Below are positions 23,299 to 24,117 of a stretch of 24,117 nt of DNA, in pieces (position 1 is the stretch's first letter; every line of letters starts with the position of its first letter). This stretch comes from Cellvibrionaceae bacterium (GTDB taxonomy: Bacteria > Pseudomonadota > Gammaproteobacteria > Pseudomonadales > Cellvibrionaceae): the NCBI GenBank assembly GCA_021151525.1, contig JAGKXD010000086.1:1-24117 (forward strand), written 5' to 3'. The position numbers and the translations under genes are program-made. The notes under the pieces were generated by a model that was not told the DNA's origin, did no database searches, and worked only from the letters and a program-made list of their open reading frames with translations.

Positions 23299-23384
23299 AC
23301 TGCCTTCTGCTTTTGGGTTGCGGATTCAAACGGTCGATGCTACACATTCATTGAACCTTTCTTGCCCTGTTATTCCATCCTGAA

Positions 23385-24089
23385 TCATTTCATTCGATCC
23401 AATGCAGAAATGTGAGAATTGATCATATGATACAAATCCATCACCAAAGAACTAGCATTATTCTCTTGATCAAAAGATAGTACCGCAAATAATTCTTTTG
23501 TACGGGAAAGTAGCCCTGAAATTGGCAGTAGTACCTCGACATCGACATGAGATCCGAACTCTGATTTAGAATATCGAGACCATGTGGGATTGCTTTCATA
23601 CGTTGTTATAAGGTTTATAACTGATATGAAATATTCCTCAGGAACTTCCAGCCTCAACGAGGCACATGTGCTTTTTAAATCTCTGAAAAGGTCGTCGAGA
23701 TCGTGACTCTTGCTGAGCCTGCGTAGCTGCCTACCTGAGGGTAGCATGCCTATAGAGTAGGCTTCTGGACAGCATTCCACACCAGTTTTTAAAACTTCGT
23801 AAGCCATCTCTAATATTGATTTAATTTCTAGTTCTACTGCATGCCTTATAAAATAAAATATCGGTAAGCCTAGCTCATCCAATTCACACGATTCCATTGC
23901 TTTATTGAGGACTATTTCAGCCGACTTTAAATATGCTTGAGAATAATTGGGTCCCCGCAAAAATCCACCAAATCTTGATATGCCGTCTTTCAAATCTCTC
24001 TCGTACAATTCTTCTGGTTTTCCAAAGGTTAAAACCTCCGTGCTTCTATTGGGCTTTTTGATATAAATAGGACCGGGGAGTTTTGTCAT
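23385..24089 (-). CDS. Unrecognised protein with HEPN-like features
   Basis: The 234-residue protein, starting at 24089 behind AAAGGT on the minus strand, contains FYFIRHAVELEIKSIL (about 78-93) and SKSHDLDDLFRDLKS (about 127-140). A helix with an aliphatic-Ala-Val-Glu-Leu-x-x-Lys face followed about 40 residues later by a KSHDLxxL helix is common in HEPN-fold proteins, but no clear RxxxxH catalytic pair is visible, so it would be a binding-type member if the match is right. The rest (VPEEYFISVINLITTYESN, a C-terminal helix with VMDLYHMINSHISALDRM) is unfamiliar. It is AT-rich compared with the genes to its left and points toward them, which suggests separate acquisition. The family call is by eye. 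Confidence 0.55.
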   Translation of the reverse strand: MTKLPGPIYIKKPNRSTEVLTFGKPEELYERDLKDGISRFGGFLRGPNYSQAYLKSAEIVLNKAMESCELDELGLPIFYFIRHAVELEIKSILEMAYEVLKTGVECCPEAYSIGMLPSGRQLRRLSKSHDLDDLFRDLKSTCASLRLEVPEEYFISVINLITTYESNPTWSRYSKSEFGSHVDVEVLLPISGLLSRTKELFAVLSFDQENNASSLVMDLYHMINSHISALDRMK

Positions 24090-24117
24090 AACATACCTTT
24101 AAGAATCATCTATATAG

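Noticed and set aside
22716..23384. Integron-type attC site around the inverted repeat (GTTAGGT at 22798)
   Set aside because: No matching RYYYAAC partner at proper spacing and no integrase or cassette series in the window.
1..24117. CRISPR array, tRNA or rRNA genes
   Set aside because: No regularly spaced repeats of suitable length and no cloverleaf or rRNA-like stretches were seen.

Overview
The window looks like chromosome of a gammaproteobacterium of the Cellvibrio type (Cellvibrionaceae/Alteromonadales-like). The reasons are the rsmI / lpoA-yraN-diaA-dolP block known from Enterobacteria and relatives, a LemA + M48 peptidase pair, an AlgP-type Lys/Ala-rich histone-H1-like protein, a YcgR-like PilZ protein, and stand-alone ExbD and TonB-domain genes. 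The genus assignment is inference from gene content and style; no database was searched.

Region 1 (1-6826) is a conserved housekeeping block. rsmI (partial) points left. lpoA (outer-membrane activator of a penicillin-binding protein), yraN (nuclease-fold protein), diaA (DnaA-binding initiator factor) and dolP (dual-BON lipoprotein) run right and are tightly packed, followed by a possible 80-codon ORF, lemA and a long M48 metallopeptidase gene with a C-terminal extension. A 34-bp perfect palindrome and related copies of a short CTTCCTTCT repeat lie between lemA and the peptidase gene, and one copy is read in frame inside the peptidase.

Region 2 (6953-14848) is mixed core sequence. It holds an aminotransferase gene that has lost its N-terminal quarter at a GGCAAC microhomology, a YbaK/ProX-type deacylase-like protein convergent with exbD across a shared bidirectional terminator, about 1.5 kb without a supportable gene, algP, two leftward genes for a PilZ (c-di-GMP) protein and a cyclic-nucleotide-binding-domain protein, and a gene fusing a chalcone-isomerase-like domain to a C-terminal TonB domain.

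Region 3 (about 14860-24117) is accessory. It contains a large zinc-ribbon DDE transposase-like gene whose 3' end overlaps that of a WYL-domain (BrxR/CapW-like) regulator. Divergent from the regulator, across a 113-bp spacer with two facing promoters and TTGA-type inverted repeats, runs a 1029-residue N6-adenine methyltransferase gene overlapped by a PD-(D/E)XK nuclease-like gene, then a HExxH metallopeptidase-like gene. A small decayed gene with two frame breaks and a leftward gene with HEPN-like features follow. My best candidate for an undescribed system is 16872-22715: a WYL-controlled methyltransferase + nuclease-fold + zinc-peptidase cassette that resembles phage-defence loci. The methyltransferase promoter is placed so that its mRNA should be almost leaderless. 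Defence function is inferred from family and context only.
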